64,000 bases of DNA from Galaxea fascicularis. Its lineage: Eukaryota; Cnidaria; Anthozoa; Scleractinia; Euphylliidae. A program made the translations under genes and the position numbers. Positions 9,499 through 21,034 of this stretch are shown piece after piece. Under the pieces are notes generated by a model, which was not told the origin of the DNA, made no database searches, and saw nothing but the letters and a program-made list of their open reading frames with translations. The DNA is taken from the NCBI GenBank assembly GCA_948470475.1, contig OX419340.1:13193214-13257213 (forward strand). The letters are read 5' to 3'. How positions within the stretch are numbered: the first letter of the stretch is position 1; each line of letters begins with the position of its first letter.

Positions 9499-12116
9499 GA
9501 CATCCGCAAATTGTTAAACTTTCTAGTCTTCTCGGATAATGACGATAAACCGGAGGTCCCGTCTCACAACACTTCAATGTTCATAACCTTGCGGGACGTT
9601 AAAAAACCCACACACTAATCGGAAAGAGTAGGACATGGAGTTCCCGGTGTGCTGGTCTGGTCTTTGTCCTATTTCGTGATTTCATGGGTTGGGTGGGTTG
9701 GATGATGTACACCGCATTTGAATATATATAAAATAGAAAATGCGGTATATAAATCCCATTACCATTACCATTACATTGTACTTAGGATAGACCAGTGTAT
9801 CAACCTGTGCATTGCCATGGCACTGGTGCCTAAAGGCAGAGGGAAAAGGGATTGTTCAGTGACTTATGGAGAACAAAAAGCAAGAAAGAACTAGTCTGAA
9901 AACATGGATGGAAACAATCACCAAAGAAGCTGACATAACATGGAAATGGCATCCCAATTCTCCAATAGCAAAAACAGATTACTGACTAAATGAAATGAAG
10001 AGCTACAGTCACTGCAAATAGGCTAGTTTCATAATATCACAATTTAGCTTGATAGAGAGGCCCAGAGAATTGCATGGAATGTATGATTAATGTAACTTTT
10101 AGTTCCCTTTGTTTTTGTCCTCCGGGCCTCTCTATCAAGCTGTATTTTGATATTTTGAGAGTATTTTTTAGCATATTATAGTTTGATTGCTGACTGCTTC
10201 AGAGAATTGAGAACACCATATAATGACATCAGCTTTCTGCAAACTTCTTTGACATTAGGCTTAGTGGAGACCTTAAGATTAATTTTCAGATGTGTTCAAG
10301 ATCAATTATGAACCTCAAATTTTAAAACAATTGCCTATGTGAACCCTCACTCTTCCTAATTGTTTATCAGTAGAAAACAAGGTTGTCATTAATGTCAAAC
10401 ATAATTATCTAAAATGCACGCATTAGTACTTGTACTCTAAAATTATTATAAAGCTCTGCCCAAGTAAAGTGTAGCACAGGCAGCCCAATCATAGTATGCC
10501 AGTTCTGGAAATATTTATGGATTGAACTGCTGTACATACACTGCATTGTACACATATGTAAAAATAAAATAGCATTTATCCTTATTTGATGGTTTCCTCA
10601 GTTATCCTGTGCACTCAATGGCCAAATTTCAGGCTTTTGCACTTGAAAATTGCAGAAGATTGAATCAAGTTGTATTTGTTACTAAGCCATATTATGGAGA
10701 TCAACTCCAGTCTGAGTTGTCAAAGAAAAATAAATCCAAAATATGCAACACATTCTTATCTTTACTTAATCAATCTCCCTTACCGTGCTGTGAATGGTTT
10801 AAATGCCGTAGACATGAATAACACAAACTGACTTGGCAAAAACCTTCTCTTTCTAATGTTTTAGAACCTTAGGCTAGAAATTGTGCTTCATGCCTTTCAC
10901 AAAGAAAAAGGACAGTGTAACTGCTGAGTTTCCAGTCACCACAAGGTACACATATTAGCAGTTTCTGTTAAATTTCCTGGTCCTCTTCACTGTGTCGATT
11001 TGCATGAATGCAAAAGTATTAACCCTCCCTGTGGCTGGCTGATATTTGCAAAGCTCATGCAGTTGCTAAGCTACAATCTTGGACAAAACTACTTGAGAAA
11101 CCTGGCCTCTTCGCATCCAAAAATCATTCACCTCTGGCTCAACAGTATTACTACAGTAACTTCCCCCTCCCCCTATTCAATGTTGAATTTAGGAAGCTAC
11201 AATTATTAGGGAAATGTTTAGGACACACAAACAACATTGAATAGGGGGAGGGGGTGGTAAAATTCGGCTGTTAGTGTTTTCACAGAGAGAGGCTTTGCAG
11301 CTCAATTTTCTCAACAATTTTGTCCAAGATCACAGAAAACTGAATCTGGTATCCCTCCCTTTGGTTGCATGCTTCATGGTGAAGCCAAATGGTCAAATCT
11401 GGGGCTGGAAAACCAGCAGTTTCAGTGCTTGCCCTGAACTGTTTAACAGTCTAGTCCACAGGATACTAGTGGAGTCTAAAATGTACTTTTAGACAAATGG
11501 TGCCATCTGGTAGCCACGCATTGATCTCCTCTTATGACCAATCTTGCAATTACCAAGCTTGTATCAGGGAAAATTTATGTCATTAATTTTCCTTTTTGGG
11601 ATCAACTAAACTCAAAACCTGTTTAATTTCTCTTGTCCAATATTATCTCCAAAATGTCTTCTATTCAAGGTTTTAGTCAGGAGGGTGTCTGGGCATCCTG
11701 TGCATGCGCAAATGCCTGCGCACCTTTAGAAGAGAAAATTATCCAAGGAAAATTCACTAACCCTACTTTATGGGAAAACATGCCTTCTGGAGGCCCAGTT
11801 TTTAATGTCTGGCTAAAAGCTCGCTTGTGTTGGGAGCAATTACAGAATACAGGGCCACTTTGGTCCAAAATAAAGACACGCAGCACAGTGTACGTAAGGA
11901 CGATTACATAAGCTTTTAGATACAACGTCTTTAGCAGAAAAGAACTATATTAATAACCGAAAAGTAACCAGAGCATTTGACCTACCCTCGCAGTGATGCG
12001 TAAGGCTTCAAGAGCTGATTAAATCGTGACATATGCGAACATCTCAGACTTGACATTAAGCCCAATTTTGTCTGTAGATCTTTCCACGTTCGAAGAGCGG
12101 CCATCATTGCGACCAT
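8302..12116 (-). CDS. UQCC4: UQCC4/CCSMST1-like mitochondrial membrane protein, two exons
   Basis: Exon 1 is 11986-12116 (ATG at 12116, context CAAGATGG, donor CGAGG|GTAGGT). Exon 2 is 8302-8590 (acceptor TCTCTTGTAG, stop TAG). The two pending bases of exon 1 and one leading base of exon 2 make a glycine codon, so the join is in frame and gives 139 residues. Residues 1-55 are rich in Arg, Ser and Leu and nearly free of acid, like a mitochondrial targeting sequence. Residues 69-78 read KPIRFSTSKA, matching the P-I-x-F-S-x-S-K-A signature I recall for UQCC4 (CCSMST1/C16orf91), a complex III assembly factor of the inner membrane. One membrane segment follows (about 101-119), then an acidic C-terminal tail. 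Family length is similar (human about 132). M4 and M5 are alternative starts. Family assignment is from memory of a short motif plus architecture. Confidence 0.6.
9388..9774 (+). mobile_element. tRNA-derived SINE with ATTACC tail
   Basis: The 5' end has a tRNA-like head with an A box (TTGGCTCAGTTGGTTGAGCA at about 9401-9420) and a degenerate B-box region (CGTGGGACCAACACTC). A body follows with CTTGCGGGACGTTAAAAAAC at about 9586-9605. The element ends in a short tandem ATTACC tail (about 9757-9774). This head-body-simple tail structure is diagnostic of SINEs. It lies inside the UQCC4-like gene intron, opposite in orientation to the gene. Confidence 0.75.
10047..10140. repeat. Inverted repeat, 17-bp perfect arms
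   Basis: GCTTGATAGAGAGGCCC at 10047-10063 is repeated inversely at 10124-10140 around a 60-bp loop. Homology extends imperfectly outward (AATATCACAATTTA against TGTATTTTGATATT). Probably a small MITE. Confidence 0.7.
11163..11254. repeat. Fold-back repeat, C-rich arms
   Basis: CCCTCCCCCTATTCAATGTTG (from 11163) and CAACATTGAATAGGGGGAGGGGG (11232-11254) are near-exact inverses around a 46-bp loop. Purine/pyrimidine asymmetry of the arms is strong. No coding signal. Confidence 0.75.
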
Positions 12117-12181
12117 CTTGTTTTGCTGACATGGGCTCGGACGTCATGTACCATGCAGTGAAATATGACAGCCATTGAACC

Positions 12182-12215
12182 GTGAATGAATGAATGAATG
12201 AATGAATGAATGAAC
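12182..12215. repeat. (TGAA)n microsatellite
   Basis: About eight copies of a TGAA tetranucleotide just upstream of the UQCC4-like start codon on the minus strand. Confidence 0.9.
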
Positions 12216-12946
12216 TCTTTATTGCAATGCAAGGCGTGCGTTGCTCACGCATCTCGTTCTTGATCCCATAAATTGAGGCGTTTGCTATTCCTTTAATAGG
12301 ATACTCAGAACCGGAATACCAGTAGTTCAGTTATTGTTAATTTGCGCCCCAATAAAATTGAAAGATTTATGACGCCTTTAAAGTTCATTAACGGATAAAA
12401 ACATCCATCAAAACTCCTCTCTTTTTAATATCCCAGTGCACCTCCAGGCAATTAATACCCTCCATAATGCCGAAAATCTAATTGTGTGTCTTAAATAAGG
12501 GGTAAAATTAAGCCAGAGACGCGACCACATTGACCTCCTTGGAATATTTAATATCAATTCCCTGCGTAAGAAATTCCGCGGCACCAACTGCTCTCGCAAA
12601 AAAGCCCCGCGAATGATTCATCGGTTAACCCAATGTGACTTACGTTTTTGTCGTATTCAAGCGTCAAACCTTGCACGATACTCGTTACACAACGACAACT
12701 TGTACCAGTCAGTGTCTCGATGCATATAACCTCCGCAAAGAAAAAGAAACTGGACGGTCCTTCCAGATAAATATCCTTCCCATGAAGCCTTACGCTCCTG
12801 TATTCCAACTGCATACAATGGTCCATGGTTTTTGCACTTTTGTTTTTGGCCAGGTAGCGTAAATCTATCGAGACTACTTGAAAGTTCAACTGAAAAATGA
12901 GTAAAGTGGCCAAGTTTGAGAGCCACATCTTGCAAAATTGCGAATA

Positions 12947-13114
12947 CAGTGGAACCCCGCCATACCACCACCCCGTTAACACGGCCACTTTTGTGGCCCG
13001 AACTGCATCAGCCCACTTAATTCCTTATTTTAAAAGCCCCGTTAATCCATCCATCCCGTTAATACGAACAAAGTTTCATGGCTCGGCGGTGGTCGTATTA
13101 ACGGGGTTCCACTG
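12947..13114. mobile_element. Pogo/Tigger-type MITE, 168 bp
   Basis: Terminal inverted repeats CAGTGGAACCCCG (12947-12959) and CGGGGTTCCACTG (13102-13114). The CAGTGGAACC end is the form I know from pogo/Tigger DNA transposon derivatives. Inner halves also mirror each other (CGTTAA...GGTGGT motifs). No transposase remains. Confidence 0.75.
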
Positions 13115-13134
13115 TTGCCTTTAGGGCGAGTCCA

Positions 13135-13553
13135 GGAATTTTACAGGTGTTTGTATCCTTTATGACCAGGAACCCATGTCTATGTCACGGCATTTTTACA
13201 GACCGATTTATTTTTAGACTATCTTTTCCCTCGAAAAGGGAAGTTTCGGTACACGTGATACCGCATCATCATCATCAACTTTCTTTTTTTCTAAAGTTTC
13301 TCAGTTTCGCAGATAAACTGTAGAACAAAAGAAAGTTCGAGGAAAAGTCTCGCACGAAAGAATGGGGATAATGGAGTATTGTGATTGGTCATTAGGGTTC
13401 CCGCGGGAGTCCCATATTCGCGGCAAACTCAATCTAAAAATAAATTGGTCTGTGAAAACGCCGTGACAGGAATATAGGGCAGTTGTACGCACCTAGTGAT
13501 GGGCTCCTGGTATAACCCATTTTGTGGTAAAAAGAAAAACGTCTGTAAAATTT
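13135..13553. mobile_element. MITE, about 420 bp, long imperfect inverted ends
   Basis: GGAATTTTACAG at about 13135 pairs with CTGTAAAATTTCC at about 13542. An inner pair, TGTCACGGCATTTTTACAGA (13183) and TCTGTGAAAACGCCGTGACA (13449-13468), is strong. The centre is unique. There is no coding sequence. Confidence 0.6.
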
Positions 13554-13628
13554 CCCGAGTTTGCGAAGCTATAACTTTGTACGATTTTGAAAGATGCCAC
13601 TGCCAAACTTGGCTGTCTTACTAACTCT

Positions 13629-13884
13629 AAGGGACCGGTCATTATTAAGCGAGGGGGAGGGCTACTATATTTAGGGGGAGGCTAATTATTTTTTTTAGCC
13701 TCACTTTGGTTAGAGCCATTAAGAAAAAAATGCCTTTTAGGGGAGGTCACAGTTTTTTTTTGATGGAGTAAGGGGGGAGCGTCAGAGGTTTTTGGACCCT
13801 TTAGAAGGGAGGGCCACAACTTCTTGGTCAAACGTTTTCTCAGTATAGTAGCCCTCCCCACCGCTAAATAATGACCGATCCCTA
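13629..13884. mobile_element. MITE, about 255 bp, inverted ends
   Basis: AGGGACCGGTCATTATTAAG (from 13629) matches AAATAATGACCGATCCCT (to about 13884) in inverse orientation. Inner AGGGCTACTATA and TATAGTAGCCCT also pair. The sequence CTAAGGG borders both sides, consistent with a target duplication. It abuts LINE-derived coding sequence on its right. Confidence 0.7.
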
Positions 13885-13893
13885 AGGGCTCTT

Positions 13894-14070
13894 TCCAGCA
13901 GTTTGACAGATCGTTTTCGCTGCATGGTCAAGCCTGAAAAGACTGTCTACCCAAGGTCAATTACGGAATGGAATCAACTCCTAAGGGAAACACGCCTAGG
14001 ATTGTCCAAGCACTTCACTGCACAACTGTTTTTAAAAATACAATTTCAAACATTTATTAACACTTCTTAA
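13894..14070 (+). pseudogene. 3' remnant of a non-LTR retrotransposon ORF
   Basis: An open frame ends in a stop after residues reading VYPRSITEWNQL...FTAQLFLKIQFQTFINTS. The P-R-S/T-I-x-x-W-N-x-L motif followed by a short C-terminal helix is typical of the extreme end of LINE reverse-transcriptase polyproteins in invertebrates. Everything upstream is lost or interrupted by the neighbouring MITE, so this is a dead 5'-truncated copy. Confidence 0.6.
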
Positions 14071-14099
14071 CTTTTTTTTCTTTGTATTAGAGCGATCTA

Positions 14100-15280
14100 A
14101 TTAAAATGCTCAGTATTGAGCGACAGACCTAAACGGTAAATTTAAAAAAAAGCAAAAGTGCACCGACGGTCTATGCACTTGAATAACTGACGAAACCCTG
14201 AGGTAGCGAAAGAGACTAAATCAGTACACCCAAAAGAATTCAATTAGGCTTAAGCTAGCCTTAAAATAGGTCCTAGAGAAGATTATGAAATAAGAATAAT
14301 AACAATAAATAATTAAAAATCGCTACCTAAGCAAGTCAATAACTAACTCGGCTTCTTGATTGAATGTAATGCTGTTTTCATAAAAAGAAAAAACAGCTTA
14401 AGCTCATTTCTCTAGACTGGTGTCAATACTAAAACAAACACGCCATATTAATTTCTTCAAACAACATGGAATCTTTCCAAAAAATGTTTCTTTGATCACA
14501 CAGTATTTTCAGGCTTAGGAATTGTCGATTTTACACTTACTAAACTCCGCAATGTATACTATCAGCTCTTGGATTTGGATGAACTTGTTAATGTAAATCA
14601 GTTTCCATGCATGCACTTTTGATAAAGTGATTGAAAGGCTCAATTCCGAGTTTATTAATTCCTTGATCTTCAAATTGCTGTAGTTTCCTTCTAACGTTAT
14701 GGCTCTTTCCGCGTTTTTTTTTTTTTTTCGTTTTTTTTTTTCAGCCATGAGAGGTTCTTGTTAAATTTTCACCGGAATTGAAACCAAATTTTGAATTTAT
14801 TGAAGAAAAAGAAGGGACAAAACACGGATAGAAGTGCGGGGTATCGGAACATATTGGAAGTCTGGAGAGCAGGGAAATAAGGACGGGATGAAGGGGATCC
14901 CCGATCGATCTCCCAAATACGGCACTGCGCACGATTCTCCCCAGAAATGTTCCCATACATTATACATAGAATATCTGTTTAGGAGCTTAACCATCAATAA
15001 AACACATTGTTATCCTTCATCATGCGATCAGTTACCAATTTTATTTCGATAAAACAGTTGCGTTTTCCCTCATTTTGAATGATGCTTCAAACGGTAAAGA
15101 AAAGAAAAGTTTTACCAACGTAGTTATCTTTACCAAACTAAAGAACGACAAGCATCTTAATCACTTTCCGATAAATCCCTTCCTCGATATTTATCTTTCT
15201 TTTAGCTGAATTTTGACACAGTCTGGCTTAAAACCAACAGATTCTCTCAGATCATCTGCCATATGGCAAACTTGCGTGTT
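14100..15280. other. Non-coding stretch
   Basis: AT-rich DNA with a poly-T run at 14717-14742. Several overlapping open frames at 14770-15050 lie in different frames on both strands and show no protein-like pattern. I see no gene. Confidence 0.5.
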
Positions 15281-15284
15281 ATAT

Positions 15285-15440
15285 CTGCAGTGTTTTTTTA
15301 TCGCCTTTTCACAACAAAATATTCGGGGTCAATGGTACATTTTTCTTGGCACCATTCTTGTGTGGGATGCGACCCTTTACACATTTTCCTGTGGTTTAAA
15401 GATTATACTTAAAGTGACAAAACGCAGCAAACAAAGGCTT
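15285..15440. repeat. Local duplicate A, lacking the insertion seen in duplicate B
   Basis: TGCAGTGT...AATATTCGGGGTCAATG and the following GGGATGCGA, ACATTTTCCTGTGGTTTAAAG and TACTTAAAGTGACAAA blocks recur in the same order at 16999-17585. Here GGGGTCAATG is uninterrupted, so this is the pre-insertion state of the locus copied at 17 kb. Confidence 0.75.
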
Positions 15441-16998
15441 ATAATCTTGTTTGGGAAGGGCGATATTTACATGTCTTGGAGAAAAATCAAAAGGCTAAAC
15501 CAAAATTAAGAACATTTTTAGACGCAAAATGGTTGTCCCCCGTGGGTTAGGGAGACCATGGGGGAGGGGGTAGCTGACACTTCAGCTTATTGAACTCGAA
15601 ACATTGCTTTCAATGCAACCATTTCTTGCAGTAAAACTCCGCTAACACACGGTACCTTGTTTAAAGGAAATTATAGTGAGGCAGATTACTCGTTTTGGCC
15701 AGTAATAAGATCAGTAACATATTCATGTTTTGTCTTGCTCTATTGATAAATTGTAACGCGAGCAAGTTATGCATGGGATGGTAACATGGAAGAGCCGGCA
15801 ACAGAGGTTGCCCTTAAACGTCTAAACAATCCTTCCCTTCAAACCTCGTCTTCCAATATCGTACAAATCTCCAAGGCAGACGACGAACGACAGGTTAGGT
15901 TTATGAGTGTAAAAGTATATTTAACTTAGTATGCTTTTTGAATATTAAAAAAAAAAAACTAATATGCGCTAAAAAAGACCACCGCCAGCTCAACAATGTT
16001 AATTTCAATAACCATACTGTCGTCTGAGGGTTTATTCAAACATAATTAAAGGGTACCTTCCCGGAATACAGACAGAATACTACAAACAACGCCGCTACGC
16101 GATTATTTCCTTCTCATCAGTTGTTTTCCCGCATTTATCCTTTACTGCGATGGAAAATGACTGCACCGAAGTCCCGCAGGGGTAGAAAGGAATATTGGTG
16201 ACGTACACAGTGGTCCTAACTGTTATACCCCAAATAGTCAGTTAGCTTTAAACCCCAATGGTGACCACCATCTGACTTCTGGTTATCATATCACTAGTTT
16301 GTGAAGCATACAGAGCATGAGAATACAGAGTATGATCACCTGAGAGATCAGTTGATTTGACTTTTAAACAACTTCCCTCTCTATGGAACAACAAAATGTG
16401 CAGGAAATGTAAGCAGAACACGTATGTTGATATTAGCTGATTATCAGGTTAAATGTGGATGCAAAAAGGTTCAAAAAATAATAAACAATCATGATAGAAT
16501 AATGACCAAATAAACAGCTAACAAGGAAAGTCAATAAAGAAACCCGTTCTAATTAAATGCAAATCTGTTTTAAAATAAGATTAAGGGGATTTCTCCAGAA
16601 TTGTGTCTGGACTCAATCTACAAACACGCAAGCAGGAGAGATTCTTTGTTCAATTAAATTGGCCAACCAAAAATATTCATGGCAAGTTTTTTCCAGACAG
16701 CTGTGCAGTGCGTATGAAATAAAGTATATTGTGAGTATGCTAGAAAATATCCGGGGGGAGTACATGAAGGGGTTTAGGGAATCCGCCTTTGTATCAAATA
16801 GGGATCACACTTAGAAAACATTTCTCAAAAGTCCCTTTTCTTATGTTTTGCGCCATAGCTCATCACTAAATTTTTCTGAGACTTGATGGGTCACGCATGG
16901 AATTTTGTTAGATACGGTTATTGTTGGTTTTTTTTTTTTTAACCAAAATATGTTCTCAAATTATCAACCATAACGCTAACAACTTGTCTTATCATTTG
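15440..16998. other. Non-coding stretch
   Basis: No gene or convincing repeat boundary found. A strong donor-like sequence or two can be seen but no exon of protein-like content. A poly-A run lies at 15948-15958. Confidence 0.45.
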
Positions 16999-17585
16999 CA
17001 GTGTCTCTTTATTAATTTTTAACGAAGAAATATTTGGGGTCAATGCCCGGGGGGTACTCCCTTATATCAGTTGTACAGGTATGTGCCGCCTCAAAGGGTA
17101 TGGTTTTTGAGCCGTTTTGGTCTGAAAACGGGTTTAGAGTTTGACCATTATGGTATTAAATCGGCTACCGTTTTCAAGGGAACAACCAGAGCGTATGAAC
17201 GTATTTGTCTTTTTAACTCCAAATGAATAATAGAGAAAAAGTGGTAACCAAAATATATCATTTGAGCTGAATGTTACCAATTCTTGGCTTCGGCACTGAT
17301 GCGAAGTATAACTACGCTACAATAAAGCCAGGAGAAAAATTGTAACCTGAACGTCAGGTCTGAAAAAGGGTGTGGAAAATTTGTAGAACTGGGCCGCACA
17401 CCCTACCAGGAATTCGAAGGAGTAAACCCCCCCCCCCCCGGGGTCAATGATACATCTTCCCTGACAGCTCGCGCGAGGGATGCGATTATTCACCACCATG
17501 ACTATTAGATGACTTAAGTCCTTTAAACATTTTCCTGTGGCTTAAAGATAATCCTTAAGTTAACAAACATAACACACTGCGGTTA
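16999..17585. repeat. Local duplicate B, split by a mobile element
   Basis: Same sequence landmarks as 15285-15440, interrupted at GGGGTCAATG by the element at 17046-17441, after which GGGGTCAATG reappears and the homology resumes (GATGCGATTATTC, ACATTTTCCTGTGGCTTAAAG). Confidence 0.75.
17046..17441. mobile_element. GGGGTACTCC-type MITE with target-site duplication
   Basis: The left end CCCGGGGGGTACTCCC mirrors the right end (GGAGTAAACC followed by a C run and GG). It is flanked by GGTCAATG on both sides, 7-9 bp depending on how the G run is assigned, which would fit a hAT-like transposon. A second copy lies at 39959-40311. I recognise this family (TATGTGCCGC...AAAGGGTATGG) from coral genomes. 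No coding capacity. Confidence 0.75.
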
Positions 17586-17845
17586 GGCTATTATGTTGCA
17601 GGTTTTCTTTACCCACTATGTGATACGAATTAGTTTTATTACCGAGCCATAGGACAACGAAGTCGATGGAAAGAAGTATTCACCTTCTTTCACATCCTTC
17701 GCTTCAACTCCAGCGCTACACGCCCTTGACACAAATATCTTTTAGGGAGAGGACAGGAGATACGTCAGGCTCAACAGTTCCCCCTCCCCCCCCCCTCCCC
17801 CTGCCTTGAAAATAACAGTCTCTACGTGTTTTCCCCCACTTGCCT

Positions 17846-18114
17846 AGGGAGCTTAAGAAACGAGGACGGCAACGGAAACAAAAACGCCACAAAACGTGAA
17901 ATGAGCAAATTTTAGGCCGTTTTCTCGAGAACGCAAGCGTTTTTCTCTTTTTTCCCTAACTTTGACAGACACCGGTTCATAGTACTTTCGTTCCTGCAGA
18001 CATCTACCAAGTTAAAAAAACTGAAATGATCGCCAAATATTCCCAAAAAACGAGATATTATGTTATCAAAGACGCTTTCGTTGATGTCGCCTTTGTATAT
18101 GCTTAGGTTCCCTA
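17846..18114. mobile_element. MITE, degraded copy of the TAGGGAGYTTAAG family
   Basis: The left end CTAGGGAGCTTAAGAAACGAGGACGGCAACG is clear (17845-17875; quoted here only by its landmarks TAGGGAGCTTAAG and GAGGACGGCAACG). The right end GCTTAGGTTCCCTA (18101-18114) is a decayed inverse. It is related to the better preserved elements at 34957-35180 and 36980-37360. Confidence 0.55.
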
Positions 18115-20330
18115 ATATTTTTGTTGGCATACCGTTTTACGTTCCTCCCAACCCCACTCCCCTCCCCCCACCACCACCACCACCCTCACCTCTATAACAA
18201 TACCTAGAACAGGTTACATTCTTTCGTGAAATTCCACAGGAATCAAACCTCAGACCTGGTTGTTCACGCACCCGCCACCAACGTTAACGTCTCTGTACTT
18301 TACTTCCCTCTTCAGGGATGGATCATTAGAAAAGTGATGGGGCGAGGGAGGGGAAGCCAAAAAAATACATCCAAGGGAGTGCATCGAAGAAAGAAGAGAA
18401 AAAACGTTCATGTAGACGTCGTTCACAAACAACTGGCACAAAAGATTATCGTGCAAGCTAAAAATTTCCGCCGCCCCCCCCCACCCCCGTCCCCTTCCCC
18501 TAATCACTTTTAGCAATGGTCCATCAAGGTAGCGGGAAGAAGAAGACACCCTGGAACGACGTTGCCGTTTATCCGTTGCAGTGGGACTCTCTTTACACAG
18601 AATGCTACTTAAATAATGAGCTGTACTCATGCCGAAACATTCCTTGAAATGTAGGAGAAAGATATCAATCGATGTTTGCAAGAAAAGTCTGCGGTGGTAG
18701 ATTTTTGCCTTGGCTTCAAGATAACATGCGAGAATTTGAGAAGGTTAGACTAAATTTTTCAAAATGCAATCCATTTCCATCAGTTCCCTTCCGTAAACGT
18801 AGAAGACAGTATTCAGTCTCAGTGCAGTAACACAGTCCTGAGTAAATAAACTGCTTCATTATTGTTTGGTTTTTTCCTGATTTAAAGACATTTTTTAGCA
18901 TCTTACAGCGAACCGAAATAGCATGACAGTGCTTTTAAGCTCTGAAAGGTCTTAGACTCTCTATATATTCTATGTGGGGGTTCAGATCTTTTTGGCCAAA
19001 TTGACAAGTGTTAAACAACTCGTTTTTTATCAAAAATCAGTACTCGTTATTCGTTTTTTTTTTCTCCAGGTGAAGAAAAGCTGGTGTTTTTAAACGTGCA
19101 CGGGCATGGTAACAATTTAAAGAATCTCAATGAGTTACTTGCTGAGTGAAGTTTTACAATATTTTTGATAAATGAAATCCTCTTTTCCTCTCAAATTTTG
19201 GCCGACTGAACGGCTGTTGTTAAGGAGTTATGCGGCGTTATGCGGTCCAGTCTGAGCTTAACTGCCTAATACTACTAACTCCAGCCTGCTTCACATCGCT
19301 ATTGCTCATCCGTAGACTTTGGGTACTAGCCAATGGATTGGCAGCCTTTCGCCCGTTTTGCTCACGAATTCCGAGGCGTTGGAGATGGTGAGGAGCCATG
19401 GGAAGATAAAACGGAAAGAAAAATATGATGAGGGGACTGAGGAAGGAAGACCATCTATCAAAAACAGGAATAAAGATCTTTTTCGTAAGTAGATCTCTCG
19501 TTTTACCCTCGGGATTTATCATTTACTCGTGAGTACATCAAATCTTCGATCTTTATAATTCGCCGATTTTCTGCCACTGGCTCCCTAAGACTTCCAGGGA
19601 TATACTTCTCAAATGCACATCACCGTCCTTCGAATTACCCAAATTACGGGTTTCCTCAAAGGAACTCTGCTTTCTTCAAATACGGAAACCTTTACTATGT
19701 GAGGAAAAGGCAGATGTAAGTTTGGAGGAGCCAGTAAAAAAATACCCTCTCAAATTAGAGTATAACTGAGTAACTAGTAAACTGAGTTATAACTTTTTGA
19801 ATATCTGTCGGTAAAAGCGTAATGAACGAACTTTAGTGCCTTCCACACTTTGCTGTCAATTTAAAGATTGTGTCAAGAATTCTTAGAATTGGGGATAAAA
19901 CATCCCTTCATCCCACTTAACACTTAATTCTTTTTCGTTTCTTACGTAGATCGCTTTGAATCACTATTTCCGACTCACATATTCGGATCTCTCTCTGACA
20001 ACTGTCACCTTGAACAAGTCTTAACATAAGAAGACAATTTTTTTTTGTTTTTTAATAGATAAGCATCAACGTTCAAGAAGAATTAGACAGTATTTTCAGA
20101 AATACACCAATCAGACAGCAGTCTGTTATCCTAGGAGATTTGTTCACTTTTCCTCCGGCAAAAGTTTGACTGCTTTTCAGCAAAATTAACAAGTTCGATA
20201 AAACAAATCAAATTAACGACGGAAGATGTCAAATGGCTGCAAATGTTCAAATTCCTGGCGGAATTTCTTCGTGGTTTGCTATCGTGAAATGCAGACGCTC
20301 AGATTTTTTAAACCGTTTATTTTCGAGAGC
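18115..20330. other. Non-coding stretch with low-complexity tracts
   Basis: Contains C-rich tracts at 18150-18190 and 18470-18505 and T runs. The frames open across these tracts are compositional artefacts. No gene is supported. Confidence 0.5.
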
Positions 20331-20344
20331 AGAATATTTGAAAT

Positions 20345-20545
20345 TTCGAGAGGTTAGGGCGTTGGACTTAATAATGATCCAGATGTCCGGGCTTCAAGTC
20401 TCCCACTCTAGCCACCAGCTGGAGTTAAAGATGACGCTTCTAATGTTTGTACCGAATACTAGGCCAACTGGTTCGCCTACTTTCAGTTAGGGCCTTTTAA
20501 TACCGTTATGCTTGATTTACTTTTTTGATTCTGATTATTTGAACT
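20345..20545 (+). mobile_element. tRNA-derived SINE, degraded
   Basis: A tRNA-like head reads GGTTAGGGCGTTGGACTT followed by a B-box-like GGGCTTCAAGTCTCC at about 20389-20403. A body follows with AACTGGTTCGCCTACTTTCAG near 20467. The B box is close to the GGTTCAAGTCC consensus. The 3' end is uncertain. Confidence 0.5.
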
Positions 20546-21034
20546 TGATGGAGTGCATGCAACTACAGTAGTTAGATTAGCTTAGTGCACTTCTGACCAT
20601 AAACAAGGCATTCACATTTACACCGCACTTGACACTTATAAGCATTTCACAGTAGATAAAATCACCATTCATAACGTAATAGTACGATAAACAGAACGAC
20701 AGCCGAAAAGTACTTCTCGTACAATTTATGGTTTTTCATTCTATAAGAATGGTCAAATTCACCGGCCCAAAGTTGATCTAAATCCCAAAAGCCCACGGTC
20801 CTAGCTTCAGAAGAAACCGATCGATGTCTCGGTTTTATTCTATAATACTTCCTTTCCCAAAAGGAATAACGTTTCAACGGAGATCTCGTTTTGATGGCTT
20901 AATGAACGAAGATAATTTTTTTAATCGACTATTTTGTTTTCCTAGCCTAGCATAGGAAACTTGCTAGTTATTGTTTTGAGGAGACAGAATATCGTTCAAA
21001 GTGCGATGTAATATACCAGCATGGATTTCCAGGA

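Larger units (their letters stand above)
8591..11985 (-). other. 3.4 kb intron of the UQCC4-like gene
   Basis: The intron contains a full-length SINE (9388-9774), an inverted-repeat pair (10047-10140), a second fold-back pair (11163-11254) and otherwise AT-rich DNA with short meaningless open frames. No other gene is visible on either strand. Confidence 0.55.

Noticed and set aside
12554..12988. 144-codon minus frame upstream of the UQCC4-like gene
   Set aside because: Overlapped by several other frames on both strands, partly within the pogo-like MITE, and without recognisable sequence.
18226..18681. Opposed open frames of 95 and 143 codons
   Set aside because: Pro-rich and Gly-rich stretches stem from C-rich tracts. 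There is no initiation context, splice partner or domain.
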